NCBI RefSeq assembly: GCF_000286355.1
Contig: NZ_AJXN01000105.1
Span: 1 to 35,010, forward strand
Reading direction: 5' to 3'
DNA from: Kocuria atrinae C3-8
Lineage (GTDB): Bacteria; Actinomycetota; Actinomycetes; Actinomycetales; Micrococcaceae
Length of the DNA: 35,010 nt
Part shown: piece after piece, positions 9,311 through 17,771 of the stretch
Layout of the letters: every line of letters starts with the position of its first letter
Numbering within the stretch: position 1 is the first letter of the stretch
Made by a program: the position numbers and the translations under genes
The notes under the pieces: model-generated
Databases searched by the model: none
The model's input: the letters and a program-made list of their open reading frames with translations, nothing else
What the model was told of the DNA's origin: nothing

Positions 9311-9324
9311 GACCACATTTGGTC
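9311..9324. promoter_or_regulatory. Inverted repeat upstream of gluA, possible operator
   Basis: GACCA-CATT-TGGTC, perfect 5-bp arms. If transcription starts at the gluA ATG (9349), it covers about -38 to -25, the -35 region. No known regulator can be named. Confidence 0.35.
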
Positions 9325-9335
9325 AATCCGTGCAC

Positions 9336-9341
9336 TACTTT
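9336..9341 (+). promoter_or_regulatory. -10 hexamer of leaderless gluA transcript
   Basis: TACTTT followed by 7 bases and the ATG at 9349. No Shine-Dalgarno sequence precedes the ATG. Confidence 0.5.
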
Positions 9342-9348
9342 TACTTGC

Positions 9349-10140
9349 ATGTCACACTCTTCCGCCTCCACCGATACCGGCGCAGAAACCGGAACCCGGA
9401 CCGGCGATCCCCTGGTCCGGCTGTCGCACGTGGACAAGCACTTTGGCGATCTTCACGTCCTCAAGGACATCAACCTGGAAGTTGCTGCCGGTGAAGTGGT
9501 CATGGTCATCGGACCTTCGGGTTCCGGTAAATCCACCCTGTGCCGAGCCATCAACCGACTGGAAACCATCGACAGTGGTGAAATCACCGTGGATGGCAAA
9601 GCACTCCCCAAGGAGGGCCGTGCGCTCGCAAAACTGCGCGCGGACGTGGGCATGGTGTTCCAGTCCTTCAATCTGTTCGCTCACAAGTCCGTGCTGCAGA
9701 ACGTCACGCTCGGCCCCATGCGCGTGCGCGGCACCAACAAGAAGAAGGCCGAGCAACGGGCCATGGAGCTGTTGGATCGCGTGGGTGTGGGAAACCAGGC
9801 GCACAAGCTGCCCGCTCAGTTGTCCGGTGGTCAGCAGCAGCGCGTGGCCATCGCCCGCGCACTCGCCATGGACCCCAAGGTCATGCTCTTCGACGAGCCG
9901 ACCTCCGCGCTGGACCCCGAGATGATCAACGAGGTTCTGGACACCATGGTGTCCCTGGCCAAGGCTGGGATGACCATGGTCGTAGTCACCCACGAGATGG
10001 GCTTCGCCCGCCGCGCGGCCGATCGCGTGGTGTTCATGGCGGACGGGGCCATTGTCGAAGAGAACACCCCGGAAGAATTTTTCACCAATCCGCGCAGTGA
10101 CCGCGCCAAGGACTTCCTCGGCAAGGTTCTGGGTCACTGA
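9349..10140 (+). CDS. gluA: Polar amino-acid (glutamate-type) ABC transporter ATP-binding protein
   Basis: 263 residues, intact. Walker A is GPSGSGKST, the ABC signature is LSGGQQQR, Walker B is [13 protein letters not shown] and the switch His lies in VVTHEMG. The sequence is of the GlnQ/GluA family. It powers the GluC/GluD permeases encoded downstream. I start at the ATG at 9349, since the frame upstream lacks family sequence and a TACTTT hexamer lies 7 bases before it. A Thr/Gly-rich stretch of about 22 residues precedes the conserved [12 protein letters not shown]. gluB begins about 55 bases after the stop. The glutamate label rests on operon order (ATPase, binding protein, two permeases) as in Corynebacterium gluABCD. 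Confidence 0.88.
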   Translation: MSHSSASTDTGAETGTRTGDPLVRLSHVDKHFGDLHVLKDINLEVAAGEVVMVIGPSGSGKSTLCRAINRLETIDSGEITVDGKALPKEGRALAKLRADVGMVFQSFNLFAHKSVLQNVTLGPMRVRGTNKKKAEQRAMELLDRVGVGNQAHKLPAQLSGGQQQRVAIARALAMDPKVMLFDEPTSALDPEMINEVLDTMVSLAKAGMTMVVVTHEMGFARRAADRVVFMADGAIVEENTPEEFFTNPRSDRAKDFLGKVLGH

Positions 10141-10194
10141 TGCCTCAGGACCACTGATCACCGCGCAGTTCCACCCATCACTAAGGAGCACCCC

Positions 10195-11039
10195 GTGAAG
10201 TACGGAAAACCCATGACCCTCGCGGCTCTGGCCGCAACCACTGCCCTGACCCTCACCGCGTGCGGCGGCAATGACGACGGCGGCGGAGAGTCCTCCGGCG
10301 GCGACGGCGATTCCGTCCGCATCGGCATCAAGTACGACCAGCCCGGCCTGGGGTTCAAGGACGGCGAGGAATACACCGGTTTCGACGTGGACGTAGCCAA
10401 GTACGTCGCCAAGGAACTCGGTTACGAAGAAGATCAGATCGAATGGGTCGAATCCCCGTCCGCCAACCGCGAGAACATGCTCTCCAACGGCCAGGTCGAC
10501 ATGATCTTCGCGACCTACTCGATTACCGATCAGCGTAAGGAGTCCGTGGCTTCGCCGGGCCGTACTTCGTGGCCGGTCAGGACCTGTTGGTCAGCCAGGA
10601 CAACAACGACATCAACGGCCCGGAGGACCTCGAGGGTAAGAACCTCTGCTCCGTCACCGGTTCCACCTCCGCCCAGAAGATCAAGGACGAGTACGCGGGC
10701 ACCGTGAATCTCGTGGAGCAGGGCGGCTACGCGGACTGCGTGACCATGCTGGGCTCCGGCGGTGTTGACGCCGTTACCACCGATGACATCATCCTGGCTG
10801 GCTTGGCCGCCACGGACGCCAACTCCGGCAAGTTCAAGGTGGTGGGCAACCCCTTCACCGAAGAGAAGTACGTCGTGGGTATCCCCAAGGACTCCGACCA
10901 GTGCCAGGCCATCAACGACGCCATCACCAAGATGATCGACGACGGCGCCTGGGAAGAGGCCGTCACCAAGAACACCGAGGGCGCGGACTACAAGTACAAC
11001 GAGGACTTGAACCCGCCCACTCCCGATGCCTGCGCCTGA
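10195..11039 (+). CDS. gluB: Glutamate-type substrate-binding lipoprotein, one frame break
   Basis: About 281 residues. An N-terminal signal peptide ends in the lipobox LTAC (residues 20-23), so the mature protein is a lipid-anchored extracytoplasmic receptor. A Gly/Asp/Ser-rich linker follows, then a periplasmic-binding-protein family 3 domain (VRIGIKYDQPGLGFKDG, GFDVDVAKYVAKELG, ANRENMLSNGQVDMIFATYS). AAGGAG at 10183-10188 serves the GTG at 10195. The frame breaks near 10550; one C restored gives KESVAFAGPYFVAGQDLLV. It delivers the amino acid to GluC/GluD. Confidence 0.88.
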
Positions 11040-11056
11040 TTGATTGACTGACCCGC

Positions 11057-11089
11057 ACCCGGTGGGATTCCTTGCGAATCCCACCGGGT
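11057..11089 (+). terminator. Intercistronic hairpin between gluB and gluC
   Basis: ACCCGGTGGGATTC pairs with GAATCCCACCGGGT around a 5-base loop. No U tract follows. It is likelier an mRNA-stabilising or partial-termination hairpin that keeps binding-protein expression above that of the permeases than a full terminator. Confidence 0.7.
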
Positions 11090-11105
11090 ACAACGGGAGG
11101 AAAAC

Positions 11106-11792
11106 GTGTCCGATTACTTCAGTGACTTTGCTTCACTGTTATCCCAGTACGACGTCCTGGGTGCTTTCTGGGTCAATATCCAACTGACCTTCTGGGCCGC
11201 GCTCGGCTCCATGGTGCTGGGCAGTGTCCTGGCGCTCATGCGGATCAGCCCGGCGGCGTCCATGCGCGCCGTGGGTGCCGGGTATGTGACCCTGATCCGC
11301 AACACCCCGCTGACCATCATCTTGGTGTTCCTGGTGCTGGGTGTGTGGTCGCAGCTGACCATCAGTTTCAGCGACGATTTCAACCGAAACTTTTTCATCT
11401 ACGCCGTGATCGGCTTGAGCATCTACCACGCCGCGTTCGTCTGTGAGGCCATCCGCTCCGGTGTGAACACGGTTCCCGTGGGTCAGGCGGAAGCGGCCCG
11501 GGCCATCGGCCTGAGCTTCCTACCCGCTGCCCGGCTGATCATCTTCCCGCAGGCCCTGCGCGGGGCCATCACCCCGCTGGGTAACACCCTGATCGCGCTG
11601 ACCAAGAACACCACCGTGGCCGCGGCCGCCTCCGTCACGGAGATCTCCGCGCTCATGAAAACCATGATCGAGTTCCGCCCGGACGTGATCATCGCGGTGT
11701 TCTTGACGGTGGCACTGGGCTTCGTGATCATCGTGATTCCCGTGGGTCTGCTGACCACGTGGCTGTCGCAGAAACTGGCGGTGAAGCGATGA
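11106..11792 (+). CDS. gluC: Polar amino-acid ABC transporter permease
   Basis: 228 residues, intact. About five hydrophobic helices, with the HisM/GlnP-type EAA loop EAARAIGLSFLPAARLIIFPQ that contacts the ATPase. GTG start at 11106 behind GGGAGG. It forms a heterodimeric channel with GluD; the two genes overlap by ATGA at 11789-11792. Confidence 0.88.
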   Translation: MSDYFSDFASLLSQYDVLGAFWVNIQLTFWAALGSMVLGSVLALMRISPAASMRAVGAGYVTLIRNTPLTIILVFLVLGVWSQLTISFSDDFNRNFFIYAVIGLSIYHAAFVCEAIRSGVNTVPVGQAEAARAIGLSFLPAARLIIFPQALRGAITPLGNTLIALTKNTTVAAAASVTEISALMKTMIEFRPDVIIAVFLTVALGFVIIVIPVGLLTTWLSQKLAVKR

Positions 11793-12652
11793 GCACATCG
11801 GTACTTTTCGATGTCCAAGGGCCTCGCGCCAAGCGAGTCACCATGGTTCTCAACGTGGTGGCCGTGCTCGTCGTGGCCGTCCTGGTGTGGTTGGTCGTCC
11901 AGAAGCTGGATGAACAGGGCCAGCTGGAAGCGGCCAAGTGGACCGCACTGTTCACCGAACGCACGTGGAGCAACTTTCTGATCCCGGGCCTGTTGAGCAC
12001 CCTCGAAGCGGCAGCGTTGGCCGTGGTGGGTTCCGTGATTTTCGGTCTGATCTTCGGCCTGGGTCGACTGTCCAGCCTGTGGATCCTGCGAGCCGTGTCC
12101 ACCGTGGTGGTCGAGTTCTTCCGCGCGGTGCCCGTGCTGGTCATGATGATCTTCTTCTACCTGGGCCTGGCACGCACCGGACTGGTGCAGCCTTCGAACA
12201 CCCCGTTCTGGGCCGTGGTCATCGCGTTGATCCTCTACAACGGGTCGGTCATCGCGGAGCTCGTGCGCTCGGGTGTCTACCAGCTGCCCAAGGGTCAGCG
12301 GGAAGCCGGGCTGGCCGTGGGCCTCACTCCGTCCCAGGCGCTACGCAGCATCCTGTTGCCCCAGGCGCTGACGGCCATGCTGCCCTCGCTGGTTTCCCAG
12401 TTCGTGGTGATCCTCAAGGACACCGCCCTGGGTTACATCATCACCTACCCCGAGCTGCTCGCCTCCGCGCGCCGTTTGGGTTCCGGTGACGGCAACATTC
12501 TGCAGACCCTGCTGCTGGCGGCCGTGGTGTTCATGATCATCAACTCGCTGCTCACATTCATCGCGGGCAGACTCTCGCGTCTGCTCAGTTACCGCACCTC
12601 CGGTAAGACACGGCCGCTGCACGAGGCCGCGGCCGGTGACGAAACGGGCTGA
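11789..12652 (+). CDS. gluD: Polar amino-acid ABC transporter permease
   Basis: 287 residues, intact. Several transmembrane helices and the EAA-type loop GQREAGLAVGLTPSQALRSI. An N-terminal cytoplasmic segment of about 20 residues precedes the first helix, and a charged tail (KTRPLHEAAAGDETG) ends the protein. It completes the gluABCD operon, closed by the terminator at 12701-12739. Confidence 0.88.
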   Translation: MSTSVLFDVQGPRAKRVTMVLNVVAVLVVAVLVWLVVQKLDEQGQLEAAKWTALFTERTWSNFLIPGLLSTLEAAALAVVGSVIFGLIFGLGRLSSLWILRAVSTVVVEFFRAVPVLVMMIFFYLGLARTGLVQPSNTPFWAVVIALILYNGSVIAELVRSGVYQLPKGQREAGLAVGLTPSQALRSILLPQALTAMLPSLVSQFVVILKDTALGYIITYPELLASARRLGSGDGNILQTLLLAAVVFMIINSLLTFIAGRLSRLLSYRTSGKTRPLHEAAAGDETG

Positions 12653-12700
12653 GCCGCCCGAGCGACGTCGCCATCGCCGTCGAACCGAACGAGAACCAAC

Positions 12701-12739
12701 GAATGGGTCCCGGAAGCCGAAAGCTTCCGGGACCCATTC
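12701..12739. terminator. Bidirectional terminator between gluD and dapE
   Basis: GAATGGGTCCCGGAAGC pairs with GCTTCCGGGACCCATTC around the loop CGAAA. It lies between convergent genes. Confidence 0.85.
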
Positions 12740-12755
12740 CCACGCTGAGGATGAC

Positions 12756-13862
12756 CTAGGACAGCCACTCCGCGAGCGCCCGATAGCACTCGCGCACGGC
12801 GTCGTCGAAGACGTGCTCGTCATCCGTGTGGGCCAGCAGTGCGTCGCCGGGGCCGAAGTTCACCGCCGGCACCCCCGCTTCCGAGAACCGGGCCACGTCC
12901 GTCCAGCCGTACTTGGGCATCGGCTCCTGACCTACCGCGGCCACGAACTGCGCGGCGGCGGGCCGGTCCAGTCCGGGGCGCGCTGCGGGCGAGAGGTCCT
13001 GGAAGTCGAGTTCGTAGCCCTCGAACACCTCCCGCACGTGGTCCTGCGCCTGCTGCAGGGTCTTGTCCGGGGCAAAGCGGTAGTTGACGTCCACCCAGGA
13101 GTTGTCGGGAATGACATTGCCGGCCACTCCCCCGCCGATCCGGATCGCGTTGAGACCCTCGCGGTAGTCCAGGCCCTCCACGGTGATGGTTCTTGGTTCG
13201 TATGCGGCCAGCCGCGCGAGCACGTCGGCCTGCTTGTGGATCGCGTTGTCGCCGATCCACGCGCGGCCCGAATGCGCGGCCTTGCCGGTGGTCGTGATGC
13301 GGAATCGCATGGTGCCGTTGCAGCCGCCCTCCACCGTGCCGTTGGTCGGTTCGAGCAACACAGCGAAGTCCGCTTCGAGCAGCTCGGGGCTGTTGCGCAT
13401 CAGTCGGCCCAGACCGCTGGCGTCACTGGCCACTTCTTCGTGGTCATAGAACACGAACGTGATGTCCCGGTTGGGCTCGGTCAGCGCATGGGCCAGTGCC
13501 AACTGAACCGCCACCCCGCCCTTCATATCGGTGGTGCCTCGTCCGTAGATTACGTCCCGCCCGGATTCCCGACGCCGCACGGACGGTACCGTGCCCAGCG
13601 AGCCTTCCACGGTGGGCAGGGGCACGGTGTCCAGGTGCCCGGCCAGCACCACGCGCTCGTCGCGGCCCAGGTTCGTGCGGGCCACGATGGAGTCACCGTC
13701 GCGGTGCACTTCGAGATGCGGCAGCGCGCGGAGCGCGGTTTCCACGGCATCCGCGAGGGGACCCTCGTGGTCGGAAACCGATTCCACGTCCACGAGTGCC
13801 GCGGTGAGATCGGCCGGGTCCATGGTGAGGTCGAGTTCGATGGGTGCGGTGCTGGAGTCCAT
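12756..13862 (-). CDS. dapE: Succinyl-diaminopimelate desuccinylase
   Basis: 368 residues, intact. An M20-family dinuclear zinc hydrolase: AGHLDTVP carries the first zinc His and the catalytic Asp, YGRGTTDMKGG the bridging Asp, and FYDHEEV the general-base Glu. A dimerisation domain with TTTGKAAHSGRAWIGDNAIHK lies in the middle. It releases succinate to give LL-diaminopimelate for lysine and peptidoglycan. The ATG at 13862 has a leaderless TAGGCT 7 bases upstream. The gene is divergent from dapD, the enzyme three steps earlier whose product DapC then DapE act on, with only 58 bases between the starts. Confidence 0.92.
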   Translation of the reverse strand: MDSSTAPIELDLTMDPADLTAALVDVESVSDHEGPLADAVETALRALPHLEVHRDGDSIVARTNLGRDERVVLAGHLDTVPLPTVEGSLGTVPSVRRRESGRDVIYGRGTTDMKGGVAVQLALAHALTEPNRDITFVFYDHEEVASDASGLGRLMRNSPELLEADFAVLLEPTNGTVEGGCNGTMRFRITTTGKAAHSGRAWIGDNAIHKQADVLARLAAYEPRTITVEGLDYREGLNAIRIGGGVAGNVIPDNSWVDVNYRFAPDKTLQQAQDHVREVFEGYELDFQDLSPAARPGLDRPAAAQFVAAVGQEPMPKYGWTDVARFSEAGVPAVNFGPGDALLAHTDDEHVFDDAVRECYRALAEWLS

Positions 13863-13869
13863 GCGGGCC

Positions 13870-13875
13870 AGCCTA
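13870..13875 (-). promoter_or_regulatory. -10 hexamer of leaderless dapE transcript
   Basis: TAGGCT on the minus strand, 7 bases before the ATG at 13862. Confidence 0.6.
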
Positions 13876-13907
13876 GTCACCTTCGCGTCACACAGTGATG
13901 GACATCC

Positions 13908-13913
13908 TAGGAT
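13908..13913 (+). promoter_or_regulatory. -10 hexamer of leaderless dapD transcript
   Basis: TAGGAT followed by GGTGCCC and the ATG at 13921. Confidence 0.6.
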
Positions 13914-13920
13914 GGTGCCC

Positions 13921-14901
13921 ATGACTTCAACGAGCGAGAGCACCGAAACATCCCGCACCGCATCCGGCGTAGGCCTGGCCACCGTGGTCGATTCCGGACC
14001 CAAGGCCGGCACCGTCCTGGACGTGTTCTACCCCGCCCCCGCCCTGAGCCCCAACGCTGACACCTCCTTCGAGGCGGACCTGCGCGTGGCCGCGACCACC
14101 GATCCCGATCGCAACGTGCGCTCCGAGATCGTCACCACCGTGATCGATCTCGACGCCGCCCCCGCCGACGCCGCCGACGCCTACCTTCGCCTGCACGTCC
14201 TGTCCCACCGCTTGGCCAAGCCCAACACCCTCAACATGGACGGCGTGTTCGGTCAGTTGGCCAACGTGGCTGGACCAGCCGCGGACCCGTGCTCGCCGAG
14301 GAACTGACCACCGCTCTCGTGCGACTGCGCGCCGGCGGCCACGTGACCGTGTTCGGCGTGGACAAGTTCCCCCGCATGGTGGATTACGTGGTCCCCACCG
14401 GTGTGCGCATCGGCGACGCGGACCGCGTGCGCTGGGTGCTTACTTGGGCGAGGGCACCACCGTGATGCACGAGGGCTTCGTGAACTTCAACGCCGGCACC
14501 CTGGGTTCCGCGATGGTCGAGGGCCGCATTTCCGCCGGTGTCGTGGTCGGTGACCACACGGACGTCGGTGGCGGCGCCTCCATCATGGGTACCTGTCCGG
14601 TGGCGGTAAGCAGCGCATCACCCTGGGTGAGCGCTGCCTCCTGGGCGCGAACTCGGGTGTGGGCATCTCCCTGGGTGACGACTGCGTGGTGGAGGCCGGT
14701 CTCTATGTCACCGCCGGCACCCGCGTGACCCTGCTTGAGGCCCGTGCCGAATCGCGTGTGGTCAAGGCCTCCGAGCTGTCCGGGATCTCCAACCTGCTGT
14801 TCCGTCGTAACTCGACCACGGGTGCGGTCGAGGCACTGCCGCGCGAGGGTGGAGCCATCGAGCTCAACCCGCCCTGCACGCCAACTAGGAACACCCACTG
14901 A
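13921..14901 (+). CDS. dapD: Tetrahydrodipicolinate N-succinyltransferase, three frame breaks
   Basis: About 327 residues after repair. The N-terminal domain ([21 protein letters not shown]) and the left-handed beta-helix ([60 protein letters not shown]) match actinobacterial DapD. It transfers succinyl from succinyl-CoA to tetrahydrodipicolinate. Breaks lie near 14270, 14432 and 14593, and each is repaired by one C, giving [27 protein letters not shown] and [16 protein letters not shown] junctions. Three independent lesions in an essential gene argue for sequencing error rather than decay. Start is leaderless ATG; the terminator at 14905-14949 follows directly. Confidence 0.9.
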
Positions 14902-14904
14902 AGC

Positions 14905-14949
14905 CGCCGAGCCCGCGGCACCTCTCCCCGAGGTGCCGCGGGCTCGGCG
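14905..14949. terminator. Terminator after dapD
   Basis: CGCCGAGCCCGCGGCACCTC pairs with GAGGTGCCGCGGGCTCGGCG around TCCCC. A very stable 20-bp GC stem without a long U run. Confidence 0.8.
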
Positions 14950-14950
14950 T

Positions 14951-14956
14951 TAGACT
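14951..14956 (+). promoter_or_regulatory. Possible -10 hexamer for the lysozyme-like gene
   Basis: TAGACT about 30 bases before the ATG at 14987, directly after the dapD terminator. No convincing -35 box is seen. Confidence 0.35.
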
Positions 14957-14986
14957 CAACTCTTCAGCCGTCTACTCCGGGGAATC

Positions 14987-15947
14987 ATGCCTGCCACTTC
15001 GTCCGGTCGTCGCCGCCATGCCGCGCTCAAATTCGTACTGATCATCGCGCTGATCTGCGCCTTGATCGCGGCGCCCTGTACGTGGGGATCAACCTGATTG
15101 CCGGGAAGCCCGCGGTCGGTGACCCGCGGTGCACCGTGGTCTCCGCGGCCGGTGACAAACACACGTTCACCCCGGAACAGACGCTCAACGCCTCGATCGT
15201 CTCCGCCGAAGCGCTCGCGCGCGGCATGGATGACCGAGCCTCCGTGATCGGTTTGGCCACTGCTCTGCAGGAATCCGAACTGGTCAACATCGACTACGGC
15301 GACCGGGATTCCGTGGGCCTCTTTCAGCAGCGCCCGTCCCAGGCTGGGGCACCATCGAAGAAATCATGGACCCCCATTACGCCACCGTGGCCTTCTACAA
15401 CCACCTGGAGCACGTGGACTACCACTCGATGTCCGTGACCCAGGCGGCCCAGGCCGTGCAGCAGTCCGGTGTGCCTGACGGTTACGCCAAGCACGAGGGC
15501 AGTTCCACCGCCCTCACGGAGGCCTTCCACGGCGCGCAGCCTGCGCTGCTCAACTGCATCCTGGATCCGGTGGCGAAATCCACGTCCACCTCTGACGGTG
15601 CCTCATCACCGGCTCAACGGGCGGAGGAGACCACGGTCGGTCTCAAGCGGGACTACGGCGACACGCTGGGTGAGGTGCGTACGGACGGTGAGAGCGCCGT
15701 CGTCGACCCCGAAAATTCCGAGGCCGGTTGGGCGTCCGCGCACTGGGCCGTAGCCAATGCCGAACGCCTGGGGATCACGCGCGTGAGTTACGACGGGCAG
15801 ACGTGGGATCGCGACCACCAGACGTCTACTCGCTTCTCCCCCGTGCCGGGGTGGGAGTCCACGGACGAGCTGACCGAAGAGGGACAATCGGTACCGCCGT
15901 CCACACAAGTGGTGATCAGTACTGCAACAAGCCAGGAATCAGCCTGA
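14987..15947 (+). CDS. Membrane-anchored lysozyme-like protein, two frame breaks
   Basis: About 320 residues. A basic N-terminus (SSGRRRHAALK) precedes one hydrophobic helix at about 15-35. The conserved core GLATALQESELVNIDYGDRDSVGLFQQRPSQ resembles the lysozyme-like/transglycosylase fold, with the Glu of QESE as the possible catalytic acid. This family is widespread in actinobacteria and often mislabelled 'heavy metal transporter'. Breaks near 15072 and 15343; the second, repaired by one G, gives the expected PSQGWGTIEEIMDP. The C-terminal 120 residues are Ser/Thr/Glu-rich and have no recognised domain. GGGGA lies just upstream of the ATG. Enzymatic activity is inferred, not shown. Confidence 0.7.
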
Positions 15948-15953
15948 ACTGAT

Positions 15954-15959
15954 TAAGCT
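15954..15959 (+). promoter_or_regulatory. -10 hexamer of leaderless galE transcript
   Basis: TAAGCT followed by GGTGCCC and the ATG at 15967. The same GGTGCCC discriminator precedes dapD. Confidence 0.6.
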
Positions 15960-15966
15960 GGTGCCC

Positions 15967-16983
15967 ATGAAGATTCTCGTGACCGGTGGAACCGGCTATA
16001 TCGGCTCGCACACTGTTCTGGCTCTGCTCGAGGCAGGCCACGACGTGGTGGTGTTGGACAACCTCTCCAACTCGTCCAAGACGTCGCTGGAACGCGTTCA
16101 GGAACTGGCCGGCCGCGAGATCACCGCCTTCGAAGAAGTCGACCTGCTGGACCGCGCGGGGCTCGACGACGTGTTCTCCCGTCACCGACCCGAGGCCGTC
16201 ATTCACTTCGCGGGCCTCAAGGCCGTGGGTGAATCTAACGAGAAGCCGCTGTGGTACTACACGAACAACGTGTCCGGCACCGTGAACCTGTTGTGGGCCA
16301 TGGACGAGAACGACTGCCGCTCCATTGTGTTCTCGTCTTCGGCCACCGTGTACGGCGCGCCCGAGACCATGCCGCTCACCGAGAAGCAGAACATGGACGC
16401 CCAGAACCCCTACGGGCGCACCAAGGAGCACATCGAGGACATGCTCGCAGACCTCGCCGCCTCCGACGACCGCTGGGCCGTAGCGCTGCTGCGCTACTTC
16501 AACCCGGTGGGCGCGCACGAATCCGGCCGGATCGGTGAAGATCCCTCGGGAATTCCCAACAACCTGATGCCGTTCGTGGCGCAGGTTGCCGTGGGCCGCC
16601 GCGAGAAGCTCATGGTCTTCGGCGATGACTACCCCACTCCGGACGGCACCGGCGTGCGCGACTACATCCACGTGGTGGACCTTGCCGACGGTCACCTCAA
16701 GGCGCTGGACCGCATCAGCCAGGATCCCGGCGTGCACGTGTGGAATCTGGGCACCGGCCGCGGTTACTCCGTGCTCGAGGTTCGCGAAGCGTTCCAGAAG
16801 GCTTCCGGTCGCGACATCGCCTACGAGATCGCGCCCCGCCGAGCCGGCGACGCCGCCGTGTCCTACGCGGATCCCTCCTCCGCCCTTGCAGAGCTGGGCT
16901 GGTCCGCGGACCGCGACATGGACACCATGTGCCGCGATCACTGGAACTGGCAGAAGAACAACCCCAACGGCTACGACGGCTGA
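15967..16983 (+). CDS. galE: UDP-glucose 4-epimerase
   Basis: 338 residues, intact. The NAD-binding TGGTGYIGSH lies at residues 6-15 and the catalytic pair YGRTK at about 149-153, preceded by SSSATVYG with the active-site Ser/Thr. The conserved YFNPVGAHESG and GTGVRDYIHVVDLADGH follow. It interconverts UDP-glucose and UDP-galactose for cell-wall glycans and galactose use. I prefer the ATG at 15967 over the in-frame GTG at 15961 because the TAAGCT hexamer sits 7 bases before it. It is separated from the next gene by 38 bases. Confidence 0.93.
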   Translation: MKILVTGGTGYIGSHTVLALLEAGHDVVVLDNLSNSSKTSLERVQELAGREITAFEEVDLLDRAGLDDVFSRHRPEAVIHFAGLKAVGESNEKPLWYYTNNVSGTVNLLWAMDENDCRSIVFSSSATVYGAPETMPLTEKQNMDAQNPYGRTKEHIEDMLADLAASDDRWAVALLRYFNPVGAHESGRIGEDPSGIPNNLMPFVAQVAVGRREKLMVFGDDYPTPDGTGVRDYIHVVDLADGHLKALDRISQDPGVHVWNLGTGRGYSVLEVREAFQKASGRDIAYEIAPRRAGDAAVSYADPSSALAELGWSADRDMDTMCRDHWNWQKNNPNGYDG

Positions 16984-17009
16984 CTCTTTCGGGCTATTGA
17001 CCCCGGGCG

Positions 17010-17015
17010 TACTCT
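17010..17015 (+). promoter_or_regulatory. -10 hexamer of leaderless dihydrofolate-reductase-like transcript
   Basis: TACTCT followed by 6 bases and the ATG at 17022. Confidence 0.5.
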
Positions 17016-17021
17016 GGGGCC

Positions 17022-17579
17022 ATGAGACCGCTCAGGTACTCCATTAATGTCACCCTCGACGGCTGTGTGGATCACCGCGAGGGGATCGCGGACGAAGAGT
17101 TGCACCGGCGCGCGGCGGAAACCATGGCGCGCGCCGACGCCCTCATTTTCGGCCGGGTGACCTACCAGATGATGGAAGAGGCCTGGCGCCGTGATCCTTC
17201 CACGGGTGGGTGGCCGGACTGGATGGATCCGTGGATGGTGCCGTTCGCCGAAACGATCGACTCCGCCAAGAAGTACGTGGTCTCGAGCACCCTGAGTGAT
17301 GTGGATTGGAATGCGGAATTCCTACGCGGTGACTTAAGTGAGGCTGTTCGTGCTCTCAAGGAGGAGCCCGGCGAAGGGTTGTACGTGGGTGGCGTAACAT
17401 TACCGCTTGCCCTGGCCGATCTGGGGTTGATCGACGAATACGAGTTCGTGGTGCACCCCCGCGTGGCCGGCCACGGCCCCACGCTGTTCGCCGGGCTGTC
17501 CCAGCCCCTCGACCTTCAGCTGGTGGACCGCGTCGAGTACGCCTCCGGCGCGGTCGCGATGCGCTACACGCCCCGCTAG
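17022..17579 (+). CDS. Dihydrofolate reductase/RibD C-terminal-like family protein
   Basis: 185 residues, intact. The opening RPLRYSINVTLDGCVDH, ADALIFGRVTYQMMEEAW and KYVVSSTLSDVDWN match the COG0262 family fold of NADPH-dependent reductases, with the C-terminal PLALADLGLIDEYEFVVHPR. Members of this subfamily are mostly uncharacterised and are probably not the housekeeping folA. Leaderless-type start. The gene converges on gltA, and both use the terminator at 17711-17760. Confidence 0.8.
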   Translation: MRPLRYSINVTLDGCVDHREGIADEELHRRAAETMARADALIFGRVTYQMMEEAWRRDPSTGGWPDWMDPWMVPFAETIDSAKKYVVSSTLSDVDWNAEFLRGDLSEAVRALKEEPGEGLYVGGVTLPLALADLGLIDEYEFVVHPRVAGHGPTLFAGLSQPLDLQLVDRVEYASGAVAMRYTPR

Positions 17580-17705
17580 AACCTTCGAGGACACCTCATG
17601 CGCCGTTAGAACCCTTCTGGGTCCTACTAAGGGTTCCAACGACACCTCAGGTGCAACGCACGGTCCCAACGTCCCCTCACGCGCGGGTGCGGTGAGACAC
17701 CCCCC
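17580..17705. repeat. Degenerate tandem-like sequence between convergent genes
   Basis: About 30-bp units share cores like TTAGAACC and AACGACACCTCA. Three of four roughly aligned units carry CCAACG(A/T)C(A/C)CCTCA or a similar version. They are too diverged to be sure. No gene is seen here. Confidence 0.3.
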
Positions 17706-17710
17706 CCGCA

Positions 17711-17760
17711 CAGCAGAACACCCCGCCACCGACCGAAGTCGGGGACGGGGTGTTCTGCTG
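17711..17760. terminator. Bidirectional terminator between DHFR-like gene and gltA
   Basis: CAGCAGAACACCCCG at 17711-17725 pairs with CGGGGTGTTCTGCTG at 17746-17760, with an inner CCGAC-CGAA-GTCGG hairpin. Confidence 0.8.
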
Positions 17761-17771
17761 AAGTGTGAAGC

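Noticed and set aside
12636..13898. A 420-residue open frame on the plus strand opposite dapE
   Set aside because: It is the antisense shadow of intact dapE and has no ribosome site or family likeness.
14987..15947. Heavy-metal transporter, a label often given to this family
   Set aside because: Only one membrane helix and no metal-transport motif; the QESE..GLFQQRPSQ core fits a lysozyme-like fold.
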